DNA from: Actinocatenispora sp963805605
GTDB taxonomy: Bacteria; Actinomycetota; Actinomycetes; Mycobacteriales; Micromonosporaceae
Direction of reading: 5' to 3'
NCBI GenBank assembly: GCA_963805605.1
Contig: CAWDUX010000002.1
Location: 2,294,001-2,358,000, forward strand
DNA length: 64,000 nucleotides
Of this stretch, positions 24,775 to 33,246 are shown piece after piece; within the stretch, counting starts at the first letter, position 1; each line of letters begins with the position of its first letter. The notes below the pieces were generated by a model. That model ran no database searches. It had not been told where the DNA came from and worked only from the letters and a program-made list of their open reading frames with translations. The position numbers and the translations under genes are program-made.

Positions 24775-26330
24775 GATCGGGCCCGGATCGCCCGGCCGGG
24801 CAGCTCGTCGGTCAGCTCACCGTCGACGAGCACCGGCCGGCCGTTGACCAGTACGTCGTCCACGCCGACCGCAGGCCGCTTCGGCTCCCGGTAGCTGGCC
24901 ACGTCGGTGACCCGATCAGGGTCCACGACCGCCACGTCGGCGAACGCACCCACCCGCAGCAGTCCCCGGTCGGCGAAACCGAACCGGCGGGCCGGATGCG
25001 CGGCCAGGTGCACGACGGCGTCCGGCCAGGACAGGTCACCCAGTTCCCGTACGTGATGGGACAGCACCCGGGCGAACGCGCCCCAGCCGCGCGGATGCGG
25101 GTGCCCGCCCACATAGATGCCGTCCGAGCTGCCCATCTGCGCCGGGTGACGCAGCAGCGCGCGTACCGACTCCTCGCTGTTGGTGGGTGGCTGCCCGAAC
25201 ACGCAGCCGACCTGCAGCGCGGTCGCGGACAGCAGTTCGATACAGGTGTCCGCCGGACTGAGCCCGGCCTGCGCGGACACCTCCAGCATCGAGCGCCCCT
25301 CCGCCCAGTGCCACCGCTCGGACGGTACGTGCGAGAACGTGATGCGCCCCCACAGTTCGGCCCGCCCGGCGAACCATTCGGTGTCCAGCCGCTCGCGTAC
25401 CGCCGGGTCGGCGAGCAATGCGACGGCCCGGTCCGGGTCACCGGCCGGCAGCCACGGCGGCAGCACCACCATCGCCAGGATGCTGCTGCCCCGCAGGTAC
25501 GGGTAACTGTCGAAGGTCAGATCGAGCCCCTCGGCCCGACTGTCGTCGACCAGCGAGAGGAGTTCGGCGGCCGGGCCGTGGTAATGCGAGATGTGCGCGG
25601 CCACCCCGGCGGCGCAGGCGATCGTACGGACCTCCGCCACGCCCTGCGCCGCCAGCGCCTCGTAGCCGCGCATGTGGGTGACGTACGGCAGGCCCCGGGC
25701 GGAGACCGGCCGGCACAGCTCGGCCAGCTCCGCCGCGTCGGCGTACCGGCCCGGGGTGTACTCCAGTCCGGTGGACAGACCGACCGCGCCATCCTCCAGT
25801 GCCTGCACGACCAGCCGGCGCATCGCGGCGAGTTCGTCACCGGTCGGCGGCCGCTCGGCGGTGCCCATCACCTGGTGGCGGATGGTGCCGTGCGGCGCCA
25901 GGTACGCGGCGTTGAGCGCGGTGTGTCCGGTGTAGCCGGCGAGCAGGCTCGCCACCGTCACCGGGCCGGCGCCGAGCTGCGGATGTGGCCCGTTCACGGC
26001 GGCGAAGTACCGGCTCGTGTAGGCGAGGGTGTCCGGGTCGGCGGGCGCGAAGGACAGCCCGTCCTGGCCGAGTACGAAGCTCGTCACGCCCTGCCGGAGC
26101 GCGGCCAGCTGCACCGACCGGTCCAGTACGAGGGCGTCGCCGTGCACGTGCGCGTCGACGAACCCGGGCGTCACGTACCGCCCGGCGGCGTCGATCAGGT
26201 GGTGTGCCCGCGCGTCGTCGAGCCGCCCGATCGTGGCGATCCGGTCACCGAGAATGCCCAGGTCAGCCCGGTACGCCGGGGCACTGGTGCCGTCCAGCAG
26301 CCAGCCGCCCCGGACCAGTACGTCGTACAC
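24771..26330 (-). CDS. N-acyl-D-amino-acid deacylase (amidohydrolase)
   Basis: A 519-aa protein. The GTG at 26330 is chosen because GGAGG lies 10 bases upstream and the family starts at YDVLVRGGWLLDGT. Metal ligands are in TPGFVDAHVHGDALV, further ones in HISHYHGPAAELL and in SSDGIYVGGHPHPRGWGAFA; the C-terminal ADVAVVDPDRVTD closes the amidohydrolase barrel. The family removes the acyl group from N-acyl-D-amino acids. In this operon N-acetyl-D-glucosaminate is the most coherent substrate (inference), yielding D-glucosaminate for the next enzyme. Confidence 0.88.
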   Translation of the reverse strand: MYDVLVRGGWLLDGTSAPAYRADLGILGDRIATIGRLDDARAHHLIDAAGRYVTPGFVDAHVHGDALVLDRSVQLAALRQGVTSFVLGQDGLSFAPADPDTLAYTSRYFAAVNGPHPQLGAGPVTVASLLAGYTGHTALNAAYLAPHGTIRHQVMGTAERPPTGDELAAMRRLVVQALEDGAVGLSTGLEYTPGRYADAAELAELCRPVSARGLPYVTHMRGYEALAAQGVAEVRTIACAAGVAAHISHYHGPAAELLSLVDDSRAEGLDLTFDSYPYLRGSSILAMVVLPPWLPAGDPDRAVALLADPAVRERLDTEWFAGRAELWGRITFSHVPSERWHWAEGRSMLEVSAQAGLSPADTCIELLSATALQVGCVFGQPPTNSEESVRALLRHPAQMGSSDGIYVGGHPHPRGWGAFARVLSHHVRELGDLSWPDAVVHLAAHPARRFGFADRGLLRVGAFADVAVVDPDRVTDVASYREPKRPAVGVDDVLVNGRPVLVDGELTDELPGRAIRARS

Positions 26331-26693
26331 GCCGATGCCACCTCCGGCAGCCAACCTAGGAGACGGTACGACCATACCGCGCAATTTTGATACAGAGTTC
26401 TGCACTGCACAACCAGATCGGTCGCGGTGCGGCTGGGTGTGGCCGACCACATCGGCACGAGGGTGACCGTGCCCCCCCCGGTCGACCGCACCCAGCCGCA
26501 GAAGTTCTGTTCCCGCCACCACCTGGCACAAACGTGCGGAACGTCATCAAGGCGCGATCTACCAGCAGGTCCGTTCCAGCAGCAGGCGTGCCCGGGTCCG
26601 CCCGTCCTGTCCCGCCTGTCAGGAAGAGCAGTGGCCGTCGGGCCGCGGGTGGGTCATCATGACCACGCCCGCCCCCACGGGAAGGACCCAACC
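26331..26693. other. Divergent intergenic region between deacylase operon and transporter gene
   Basis: The interval holds the promoters of the two divergent units and the dyad at 26,397. No gene is supported. Confidence 0.5.
26397..26413. promoter_or_regulatory. 17-base dyad GTTCTGCACTGCACAAC, probable IclR operator
   Basis: The sequence is symmetric except for C/G mismatches at three positions (GTT-s-TGCA-s-TGCA-s-AAC). It sits 67 bases upstream of the deacylase start and 280 bases upstream of the transporter start, and IclR proteins bind such pseudo-palindromes. The regulator encoded in the operon is the obvious candidate. Confidence 0.5.
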
Positions 26694-28013
26694 ATGGACG
26701 GCACCGACCCCGCCCAGCCCGGCGCCCGTACCGACGGCACCGCCGACGACCCGGGCGACCAGCTCGCCGGCCGAGGCCGGTTCCGCCAGATCGCCGCTGC
26801 GACGGTCGGCAACACCGTCGAGTGGTACGACTGGTACGCCTACTCGTTCCTCGCACCGTTCTTCGCCGCCGCGATCTTCCCCAAGGGCAACGAGCTGACC
26901 GCCCTGCTCGACACGTTCGCGGTATTCGCCGTCGGCTTCTTCATGCGACCGATCGGCGGCCTGCTGCTCGGCAGCGTCGCCGACCGGATCGGCCGGCGCA
27001 ACACCCTGACCCTCACCATCCTGATGATGGGCGGCGGCAGCCTGCTGCTGGGCATCCTGCCCGGCTACGCGACCATCGGTGTGCTCTCCCCGATCCTGCT
27101 CGTCCTGGCCCGGCTGGTGTCCGGGCTGTCCATCGGCGGCGAGTTCGCCGCCTCGACCACCTTCCTGGTCGAGTCCGCGAAGCCGAACCGGCGCGGACTG
27201 TTCTCCAGCTTCCAGTACGTGTCCACCACCATCGGCCAGCTCATCGCCGCCGGGCTGGGCGCACTGCTGTCCGGCACGCTGTCCGAGTCGGCCATGGGCG
27301 ACTGGGGCTGGCGGCTGCCGTTCCTGCTCGGTGCCGGACTCAGCCTCGTCGGGTTCTGGATCCGGCGCGGCGCCGTCGAGACCCACCGCACCGACCCCGC
27401 CGGCCGGCGCCCGAAGCTGTACGAGGCACTGACCCGGTTCCCCCGCCAGTCGCTGCTGATCTGCGGCATCACCATCGGCGGCACCATCGCGTACTACAGC
27501 TGGACGGTCTACCTGCCCTCCTACGCGGAGCAGTCCGTCAACTTCGACAAGTCCCAGGCGCTGGTGGTCAGTACCATCGCGCTGGCGTTCTTCGCGCTCA
27601 TCCAGCCGCTGGGCGGAATGCTGTCCGACCGGATCGGGCGCAAGCCGATGCTGATCGCGTTCGCTGCCAGCTTCGCCGTCCTGATCGTGCCGATGCTGCA
27701 CCTGCTGTCCGATGCGTTCGGCTCCCTGCTGCTCATCCAGTGCGTGGGCATGGTGCTGCTCACCGGCTACACGTCGATCGCCGCCGCAGTCAACGCCGAG
27801 GTGTTCCCCGCCCGGGTACGGGCCGCCGGCATCGGCTTCCCGTACTCACTGACCGTGGCGCTGTTCGGCGGTACCGCGCCCTATATCGGCACCCTGTTCA
27901 AGTCGCTCGGACACCCCGGGCTGTTCCCCTGGTACGTCGCCGTACTGTGCCTGATCTCGCTGGTCGTGTACCTGTTCCTGCGGGAGACCGCCCGCCGGCC
28001 ACTGGACGTCTGA
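26694..28013 (+). CDS. MHS-family MFS transporter
   Basis: A 439-aa 12-helix metabolite:H+ symporter. The start is supported by GGAAGGA. MHS signatures are NTVEWYDWYAYSFLAPFFAA, the loop FFMRPIGGLLLGSVADRIGR, LVLARLVSGLSIGGEFAAST and the second-half MLSDRIGRKPM. It is divergent from the deacylase operon and probably imports its substrate, an organic acid such as N-acetyl-D-glucosaminate (inference). Confidence 0.9.
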   Translation: MDGTDPAQPGARTDGTADDPGDQLAGRGRFRQIAAATVGNTVEWYDWYAYSFLAPFFAAAIFPKGNELTALLDTFAVFAVGFFMRPIGGLLLGSVADRIGRRNTLTLTILMMGGGSLLLGILPGYATIGVLSPILLVLARLVSGLSIGGEFAASTTFLVESAKPNRRGLFSSFQYVSTTIGQLIAAGLGALLSGTLSESAMGDWGWRLPFLLGAGLSLVGFWIRRGAVETHRTDPAGRRPKLYEALTRFPRQSLLICGITIGGTIAYYSWTVYLPSYAEQSVNFDKSQALVVSTIALAFFALIQPLGGMLSDRIGRKPMLIAFAASFAVLIVPMLHLLSDAFGSLLLIQCVGMVLLTGYTSIAAAVNAEVFPARVRAAGIGFPYSLTVALFGGTAPYIGTLFKSLGHPGLFPWYVAVLCLISLVVYLFLRETARRPLDV

Positions 28014-28059
28014 CCGGTTCCCCGAGGTTCGGCGGTACGCGGCTCCCTACGATGGCGCC

Positions 28060-28668
28060 GTGACGATGCGTACCGCCGGGCCCTGGAGCCCCGAGCCCGC
28101 CGATCCGGGCCCGGCCGACGGGTGTGCCGCGCCGCGCCGGGACCGGCAGGCCACCGAGGCGCGGATCCTCGCCGAGGCGGCCCGGCTGTTCGCCGAGCAG
28201 GGGTACCGCGCGGCCACCGTACGGGCCATCGCCGCCGCGGCCGGCGTCAACCTGTCTCTCATCAACCGGTACTACGGCTCCAAGCTCGGCCTGTTCGACG
28301 CGGTGCTCACCGCCGAACGGCGGCTCCCGGCACTGGCCGACGTACCGCTCGACGAGCTGCCCCGCCACCTCGCCGAATATGCGCTGCGGCCACTTGGGCC
28401 GGACTCCGGCCACAGCCTGACCGCCGCGATCCGCGCATCCGCCGAGGCACCGGAGATCCGTGAACTGCTCCGCGAACGTCTGGAGAACCTGCTGATCGGG
28501 CCGCTGTCCACCCAGCTGCCGGGGCCGGAGGCGCGCAGCCGGGCGGTGCTCTGCGCGGCCGTACTGTCCGGCACCGGTACGGTCCGCCGCCTGCTCGCCG
28601 CCGACGGACCCACCGGCCCCGAACTCCTGCACCGGCTCACCGAGGTCTTCCGTACCTGCCTGAGCTGA
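28060..28668 (+). CDS. TetR-family regulator
   Basis: A 202-aa protein (GTG start). The N-terminal helix-turn-helix is RILAEAARLFAEQGYRAATV then RAIAAAAGVNLSLINRYYGS; the helical C-terminal domain has no recognised ligand class. It is in the direction of, and 46 bases after, the MHS transporter gene, so it may control that transporter or the CPBP gene downstream. Confidence 0.88.
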   Translation: MTMRTAGPWSPEPADPGPADGCAAPRRDRQATEARILAEAARLFAEQGYRAATVRAIAAAAGVNLSLINRYYGSKLGLFDAVLTAERRLPALADVPLDELPRHLAEYALRPLGPDSGHSLTAAIRASAEAPEIRELLRERLENLLIGPLSTQLPGPEARSRAVLCAAVLSGTGTVRRLLAADGPTGPELLHRLTEVFRTCLS

Positions 28669-28697
28669 AACATGCGGGCCGCTGGCATGCTGGGGCG

Positions 28698-29504
28698 GTG
28701 AGCAACCCGTCGATGCCGGCCGCCGATCCGCCGGGGCCGGCCAGCGCGTCGGAGCAACTGGGTCGGCGCACGCTGGGTATCGAGGTGCTGCTCGTACTGG
28801 CCGTGTCGCTCGGCCAGTCCGGGGTGTACGCCGCGGTCAACCTGCTCGGCAAGCTGACCGCGACGAAGGCGCTGGCCGACCAGAGCGCCACCCTCAATGC
28901 TTCGCAGGCGCCCGGCCGACCCTGGCTGGACCTGACGTACCAGCTGCTCGGCATCGCCTTCTCGGTCGTACCGGCGCTGCTCGCGGTGCACCTGCTGGGT
29001 CGTACCGACCCGCCGGCCGGCCGGACCATCGGCGTGGACCTGCGCCGCCCGCGCTTCGACCTGGCCAGCGGCGCGCTCGTCGCGCTGTGCATCGGCATCC
29101 CCGGGCTCGGCCTGTACTTCGCGGCCCGCGCGCTGGGCATCGCCGCGAACGTCGTACCGTCCGCGCTGCCGTCGGTCTGGTGGGCGGTCCCGGTACTGGT
29201 CCTCGCCGCGGTGCAGAACGCCGTGCTGGAGGAGGTCGTGGTGGTCGGCTACCTGATCACCCGGCTGCGGGAGTTCGGTTGGCGGGTGCCGGCCGTGCTG
29301 GCGGTCAGTGCCCTGCTGCGTGGTTCGTACCATCTGTACCAAGGTTTCGGCGGGTTCATCGGCAACGCCGTGATGGGCGTGCTGTTCGGCGTGTTCTTCC
29401 TGCGTACGAAGCGGGTCGGGCCGCTGATCGTGGCGCACAGCCTGCTGGACATGGTGTCGTTCGTCGGCTACGACCTGCTGTACCCGCACGTCTCCTGGCT
29501 GTGA
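28698..29504 (+). CDS. CPBP-family intramembrane metalloprotease
   Basis: A 268-aa multi-helix membrane protein with the CPBP (Abi/CAAX) motifs in order: the glutamate pair in NAVLEEVVVVGYLITRLREF, the R...H in LLRGSYHLYQGF and the final His in VGPLIVAHSLLDMVSF. Actinobacterial homologues act as membrane proteases or bacteriocin-immunity-like proteins; no substrate is known. Confidence 0.85.
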   Translation: MSNPSMPAADPPGPASASEQLGRRTLGIEVLLVLAVSLGQSGVYAAVNLLGKLTATKALADQSATLNASQAPGRPWLDLTYQLLGIAFSVVPALLAVHLLGRTDPPAGRTIGVDLRRPRFDLASGALVALCIGIPGLGLYFAARALGIAANVVPSALPSVWWAVPVLVLAAVQNAVLEEVVVVGYLITRLREFGWRVPAVLAVSALLRGSYHLYQGFGGFIGNAVMGVLFGVFFLRTKRVGPLIVAHSLLDMVSFVGYDLLYPHVSWL

Positions 29505-29608
29505 CCCGGACCGCCCGTGCCGGCCCCGCGGACTGTTCCGGTATGCCCTTTGCCCTCCGCCGTGGCGGCACGGTACCCTCTAGCGACAGCGGCGGTATTC
29601 GCCGTCAG

Positions 29609-29700
29609 GGAGGCTTCGCCTAGTCCGGTCTATGGCGCCCGCCTGCTAAGCGGGTTTCGGGTTTATCCCCCGATCCGGGGTTCAAATCCCCGAGCCTCCG
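29609..29700 (+). tRNA. tRNA-Ser(GCT)
   Basis: Acceptor arms GGAGGCT and AGCCTCC pair over 7 bases with discriminator G. The anticodon stem CCCGC/GCGGG encloses loop CTGCTAA (anticodon GCT). A long variable arm and T arm (CGGGG TTCAAAT CCCCG) complete a class II tRNA. The CCA is not encoded. Confidence 0.93.
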
Positions 29701-29717
29701 CCCTGAAGTGCCCGAAA

Positions 29718-29752
29718 CGCCGGCCCGGGTCCACGACCCGGGCCGGCGTTTT
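29718..29752 (+). terminator. Strong hairpin-T terminator after tRNA-Ser
   Basis: A 14-base perfect stem (CGCCGGCCCGGGTC with GACCCGGGCCGGCG) around CAC, followed by TTTT. Pairing of AAA with the T's upstream makes it able to stop the convergent kinase-gene transcript as well. Confidence 0.8.
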
Positions 29753-29781
29753 CGCTGTCCAGGCACCCTGAGCGTGCAAGA

Positions 29782-31089
29782 TCAAGAAGTCGGGCCGAAG
29801 CCCACCCGGACGCGACCGCCGCCGTACGTGGACCGCTCAAGTACGAGCTGGCCGCCGGCTGCGGCGGCGATACGGCGGGCGATGTGCAGGCCCAGCCCGG
29901 TGGAGCCGGAAGCGCTTCCCGGGGTTGTGGCTGCGGGCTGGGCGGCCAGCTCGGCGGGGAAGCCGGGGCCGGCGTCGTCGACCAGGAGGGTCACGGCGCC
30001 GTACGGATCGGCGGACAGGTGCACCTGGACCGCCGCGCCGTCCGGCGTGTGGGTGAAGATGTTGTCGAGCAGCACATCGACCAGGGTCACCGCGTCGGCG
30101 GCGACGAGACGCACCGGTACCAGCTGTTCTGGTAGGACCGTGGAGAAGGCGCGCCCGGTCTCCTCGGCCAGCGCCGACCAGAACTCGGCCCGCTCGGTGA
30201 CCACCGCGGCCAGGTCGCAGACCGGATGCGCGCCCTCCCGGCCGGTCCGCGCGACCGTGAAGATGACCTCGTCGACGGCACCGGCCATCTCCCTGACCCC
30301 GTGGGCCAACCGGGCCCGCTCAGCGTCGTCGGACACCGACTCCGCCTCCAGCCGCAGGTACGTCAGCGGCGTACGCAGCCGGTGGGTGAGCTCCGCGGCC
30401 TCCCGGCGCTGGTCGACCAGCAGTTCGTCGATGCGGGCGGCGAGCCGGTTGAGCTCGGCGCCCACCCGGCGAAGCTCCACCGGCCCCTCCACCGCCACCC
30501 GCGCCGCCATGTCGCCGGCGGCCAGCCGGTCCGCGGTGACGGCCAGCGCCCCGGTGGCCCGTACCAGCCGCCGACTGAGGCGGTCGGCGATGAACAGACC
30601 CAGTACGAACAGGGCCGCACCCAGCGCGGCCAGCAACGACCAGGTACGCCACACCCCGGCGTACAGCTCGTCCGGCGGGACGTACACCCGGACGACCTGC
30701 GTACCGCGCGCGGTCGTCAACGGCGCCAGCACCTCGACACCGTCCCCGCTGCGCGCGGCGAAGGCGCTTCCGGTGGCGACGGCCAGCTGCACCGATTCGG
30801 TACGCTGCGCGGGCGTGCCCCGTACCGTGTCGTCCGGGTCGAAGACGGTGACCCCGGCGCCGGCCGGCTGCGCGTCCGGCCGCAGCATCAGCAGTACCGC
30901 GATGGACTGGGCCCGCCGGGTGGCGGCGGTGATGGCGTCGTCCTCGGCGACCCGACGCAGCAGCAGCCCGGTCGGCAGCAGGAACGCGAGCAGCAGCAAC
31001 GCCATCGTCGCGGTCGCGACCCCGGCCAACTGTCGACGCATCGTCGTCGGTCGGGCCGCCTCCGCGCGGCGGGAGGGACGCAGCCTCAT
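29782..31089 (-). CDS. Two-component sensor histidine kinase
   Basis: A 435-aa protein. The ATG overlaps the response-regulator stop (ATGA). Two membrane helices (residues about 25-46 and 148-168) bracket an extracytoplasmic domain; a HAMP follows, then the phospho-acceptor His236 in AAELTHRLRTPLTYLRLEAE, N box VLLDNIFTHTP, and G boxes DDAGPGFP and STGLGLHIARRIA. The extracytoplasmic signal is unknown. Confidence 0.9.
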   Translation of the reverse strand: MRLRPSRRAEAARPTTMRRQLAGVATATMALLLLAFLLPTGLLLRRVAEDDAITAATRRAQSIAVLLMLRPDAQPAGAGVTVFDPDDTVRGTPAQRTESVQLAVATGSAFAARSGDGVEVLAPLTTARGTQVVRVYVPPDELYAGVWRTWSLLAALGAALFVLGLFIADRLSRRLVRATGALAVTADRLAAGDMAARVAVEGPVELRRVGAELNRLAARIDELLVDQRREAAELTHRLRTPLTYLRLEAESVSDDAERARLAHGVREMAGAVDEVIFTVARTGREGAHPVCDLAAVVTERAEFWSALAEETGRAFSTVLPEQLVPVRLVAADAVTLVDVLLDNIFTHTPDGAAVQVHLSADPYGAVTLLVDDAGPGFPAELAAQPAATTPGSASGSTGLGLHIARRIAAAAGGQLVLERSTYGGGRVRVGFGPTS

Positions 31090-31766
31090 GGCGCGGCCTG
31101 CAGCCGTACGCCCACGCCCCGCACCACATGCAGGTATTTTGGTTCGGCGGCGGTCTCTCCGAGCTTGCGCCGCAGCCAGGACAGGTGCACGTCCACGGTC
31201 TTCTCGGCGCCGCCGTCGGACTGGCGCCACACCTCGGTCAGCAGCTCCTGCTTGGTGACGACCTCCCCGGGCCGTTCCGCCAGATAGCGCAGCAGGTCGA
31301 ACTCGCGCGGTGCCAGCTCCAGCACCTCACCGGCGAGTCGTACGACGCGGGCGGCCGGGTCGACGACCAGCTGCCCCACCGTCAGCAGGGCGGAGCGACC
31401 ACCGTTGTCGGCGCGGCGCAGGACCGCCCGCATCCGGGCCAGCAGCTGCTGGGTACCGAAAGGCTTGACCACGTAGTCGTCCGCACCCCGGTCCAGCGCT
31501 GCGACGACGTCGGACTCCGCGCCCCGGGCGGTGATCACCACGACCGGAACGTCGCTGACCGCGCGCAGCATGCCGAGCGCTTCCTGGCCGTCCAGATCGG
31601 GCAGACCCAGGTCCAGCAGTACGACATCGGGCTGCCCGGTCAGAGCCTGGTGCAGGCCGTCCATGGCGGAGGCGGCGCTGCGGGTGGCATATCCGTGCGC
31701 ATCAAGGACGCGCAGAAGTGCCATCCGTACATGGGGGTCGTCTTCGATGAGAAGCACCTGGGACAC
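31086..31766 (-). CDS. OmpR-family response regulator
   Basis: A 226-aa protein: receiver domain with acidic Asp9-10, phospho-acceptor Asp52 (VVLLDLGLPDLDG), Lys101 (VVKPFG), and a C-terminal winged helix (LELAPREFDLLRYLAERPGE, TVDVHLSWLRRKLGE). It forms an operon with the downstream kinase and is divergent from the FtsX-ectodomain gene (69 bases between starts), a likely target. Confidence 0.92.
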   Translation of the reverse strand: MSQVLLIEDDPHVRMALLRVLDAHGYATRSAASAMDGLHQALTGQPDVVLLDLGLPDLDGQEALGMLRAVSDVPVVVITARGAESDVVAALDRGADDYVVKPFGTQQLLARMRAVLRRADNGGRSALLTVGQLVVDPAARVVRLAGEVLELAPREFDLLRYLAERPGEVVTKQELLTEVWRQSDGGAEKTVDVHLSWLRRKLGETAAEPKYLHVVRGVGVRLQAAP

Positions 31767-31834
31767 CAGCGCACGGTACTCTGCACGCCATCGAACAACG
31801 GGAATCGTTAGCTGAACCTTGTGAGCGTCTTAGC

Positions 31835-32335
31835 GTGACCATAATGGAGCGCCCAGCAGAATCCCGGCTCATGAGAATACGCTCGATTCTGATGCCCTGG
31901 GGCCTGGCCGCGGTACTGATCGCCGGCACCGCCACCGCCGCGGTAGCCGCCGTGGAAACCCAGAAAGGCCCGGAGATTCTCTCCACCAGCGACGTTCATC
32001 ACCGCCTCGCCAGCGCCCGCGCTTCGGCGAAGACGACCGGCACCGTGACCATCTACCTGGACAACTCCATCACCGACGGGCAGAAGACGCGACTGGGTGA
32101 CAAGCTGCGCGCCGACAAACGGGTGAAGGCGGTGCGGTTCGAAGACCAGGCGGCGGCGTACCGGAAATTCAAGCACGAGTTCAAGGACTCCCCTGAACTG
32201 GTCAAGGCGACCAGGCCGGAAAGCCTGCCCGAGCGTTTCGTCGTCAGTCTTGTCAGTGCACACGCGGTCAACGGGTTCCTGCGCCAGTACCAGTCGGTGC
32301 CCGGCGTCGAACGCGTCGCCGGCCAGGGGTCCTGA
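31835..32335 (+). CDS. FtsX extracellular-domain-only protein
   Basis: A 166-aa protein, or 154 aa if the ATG at 31871 is used. After an N-terminal hydrophobic segment (ILMPWGLAAVLIAGTATAAV) it consists of an FtsX ectodomain: TVTIYLDNSITDGQKTRLGD, VKAVRFEDQAAAYRKFKHEF, LPERFVVSLVSAHAVNGFL. Full FtsX is about 300 aa with four helices and recruits peptidoglycan hydrolases via this domain; here all permease helices are missing, so it is a stand-alone secreted or anchored ectodomain. Divergent from the response-regulator gene. Confidence 0.78.
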   Translation: MTIMERPAESRLMRIRSILMPWGLAAVLIAGTATAAVAAVETQKGPEILSTSDVHHRLASARASAKTTGTVTIYLDNSITDGQKTRLGDKLRADKRVKAVRFEDQAAAYRKFKHEFKDSPELVKATRPESLPERFVVSLVSAHAVNGFLRQYQSVPGVERVAGQGS

Positions 32336-32352
32336 CCCGGGAGCGGTTCGTG

Positions 32353-32493
32353 TCAGCGACCGAGCAGTACGCCGATCGCCACGGCAAGTGCCGCCAGCCC
32401 GGCCGTCACCAGCCACCCCTGCCAGGTCTGGGGTCGCAGCCCGAAACCGATCCGCTTCGGACCGAACCACGCCCGGTGCCTGTCCACAGCCAT
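32353..32493 (-). CDS. Small membrane protein (WFGPKR motif)
   Basis: A 46-aa protein starting MAVDRHRAWFGPKRIGFGLR after GGAGAGG. The remaining half is a single helix (WLVTAGLAALAVAIGVLLGR). Short proteins with WFGPKR-G-W(Q)GWL are common in actinobacteria and unassigned. Confidence 0.65.
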   Translation of the reverse strand: MAVDRHRAWFGPKRIGFGLRPQTWQGWLVTAGLAALAVAIGVLLGR

Positions 32494-32823
32494 CAGAACC
32501 TCTCCATCGGCTAACCCAGGATAGGTCGCGCCCTCGCCCATGCCGGGCCGTCCTCCCCGGAGTTCGCCCTCGGTGACGTCGTCGCCGAGGGCGACCGGTA
32601 CCTGGCTTCGGAGCGCCGGATCGCGCAGGTGCTGTTCCCGTGCCCGCGGACGCAGGGCTCGTGATCTTACCGTTACTCTCCTGGTAGCCCTGCCTGACCT
32701 GCGCAGACGCTGCTTTCCCGGTACCCGCCGAGCCGGTCGGGCACATTCCGGCCGGCCCGGGGGAGCCGGGCAACACCGCGACGCCGCGACCCGCTACACT
32801 CGTCCTCGGTCCTCACGGACCAC
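32494..32823. other. Intergenic region before tRNA-Arg
   Basis: No gene is supported. The plus strand at about 32,563-32,664 reads LGDVVAEGDRYLASERRIAQ then VLFPCPRTQGS and a stop; this may be the tail of a lost gene. A TACACT element at 32,795-32,800 could be the -10 box for the tRNA. Confidence 0.35.
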
Positions 32824-32896
32824 GCGCCCGTAGCTCAACGGATAGAGCATCTGACTACGGATCAGAAGGTTGGGAGTTCGAATCTCTCCGGGCGCA
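32824..32896 (+). tRNA. tRNA-Arg(ACG)
   Basis: Acceptor arms GCGCCCG and CGGGCGC pair fully, discriminator A, encoded CCA follows at 32897-32899. Anticodon stem CTGAC/ATCAG-type and loop carry ACG; T arm is GGGAG TTCGAAT CTCTC. Lower-GC accessory DNA begins immediately downstream. Confidence 0.94.
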
Positions 32897-32899
32897 CCA

Positions 32900-33246
32900 G
32901 CACCCAAGGCCGTGACCAGCACCAACACAGGTCACGGCCTTTTCCGTTCCCAGAACTGACCGCTTGGTTTCCCATTTTCTGGGACTCGGTGCTCCGATGG
33001 TGCTCGGTCGTTTCCGTGACTGTGAGGGTGCAATCCGTGTCGTGCCATGCTTTGCCCCAGCGCATGGGACGAACGGGCTCGGATTCTCCACCGGTGCCGG
33101 CGATCGGAAGATGGGCCGCTCCGGTGCTTGGCGGATGTGCGCCGATATGCGCGCGGACCGCTACACTCGAGCGCTTCTGTGGAGCGGCGCATACGGCGCA
33201 AGCGTCGCAGCGGTGGTACCTGGCAGTATCCGTTGACATCGCAAGA
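32900..33246. other. Gap between tRNA-Arg and the GNAT gene
   Basis: Apart from the terminator, no gene is supported. Frames crossing the tRNA (both strands) are antisense shadows. The sequence CGGACCGCTACACTCGAGCG at 33,154 resembles the promoter sequence before the tRNA (CCGCTACACTCG). Confidence 0.4.
32906..32943 (+). terminator. Hairpin-T terminator after tRNA-Arg
   Basis: AAGGCCGTGACC pairs with GGTCACGGCCTT around a 12-base loop, followed by a run of T. Confidence 0.8.

Noticed and set aside
26619..27701. 360-aa minus-strand frame opposite the MHS transporter
   Set aside because: Antisense shadow, Gln/Asp/Gly-rich composition typical of reverse reading of a GC-rich gene.
32855..33239. 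Minus-strand frame of 125 aa over the tRNA-Arg, ending in a tRNA-antisense motif
   Set aside because: It reads through the tRNA and its terminator on the opposite strand; no ribosome site or coding bias.
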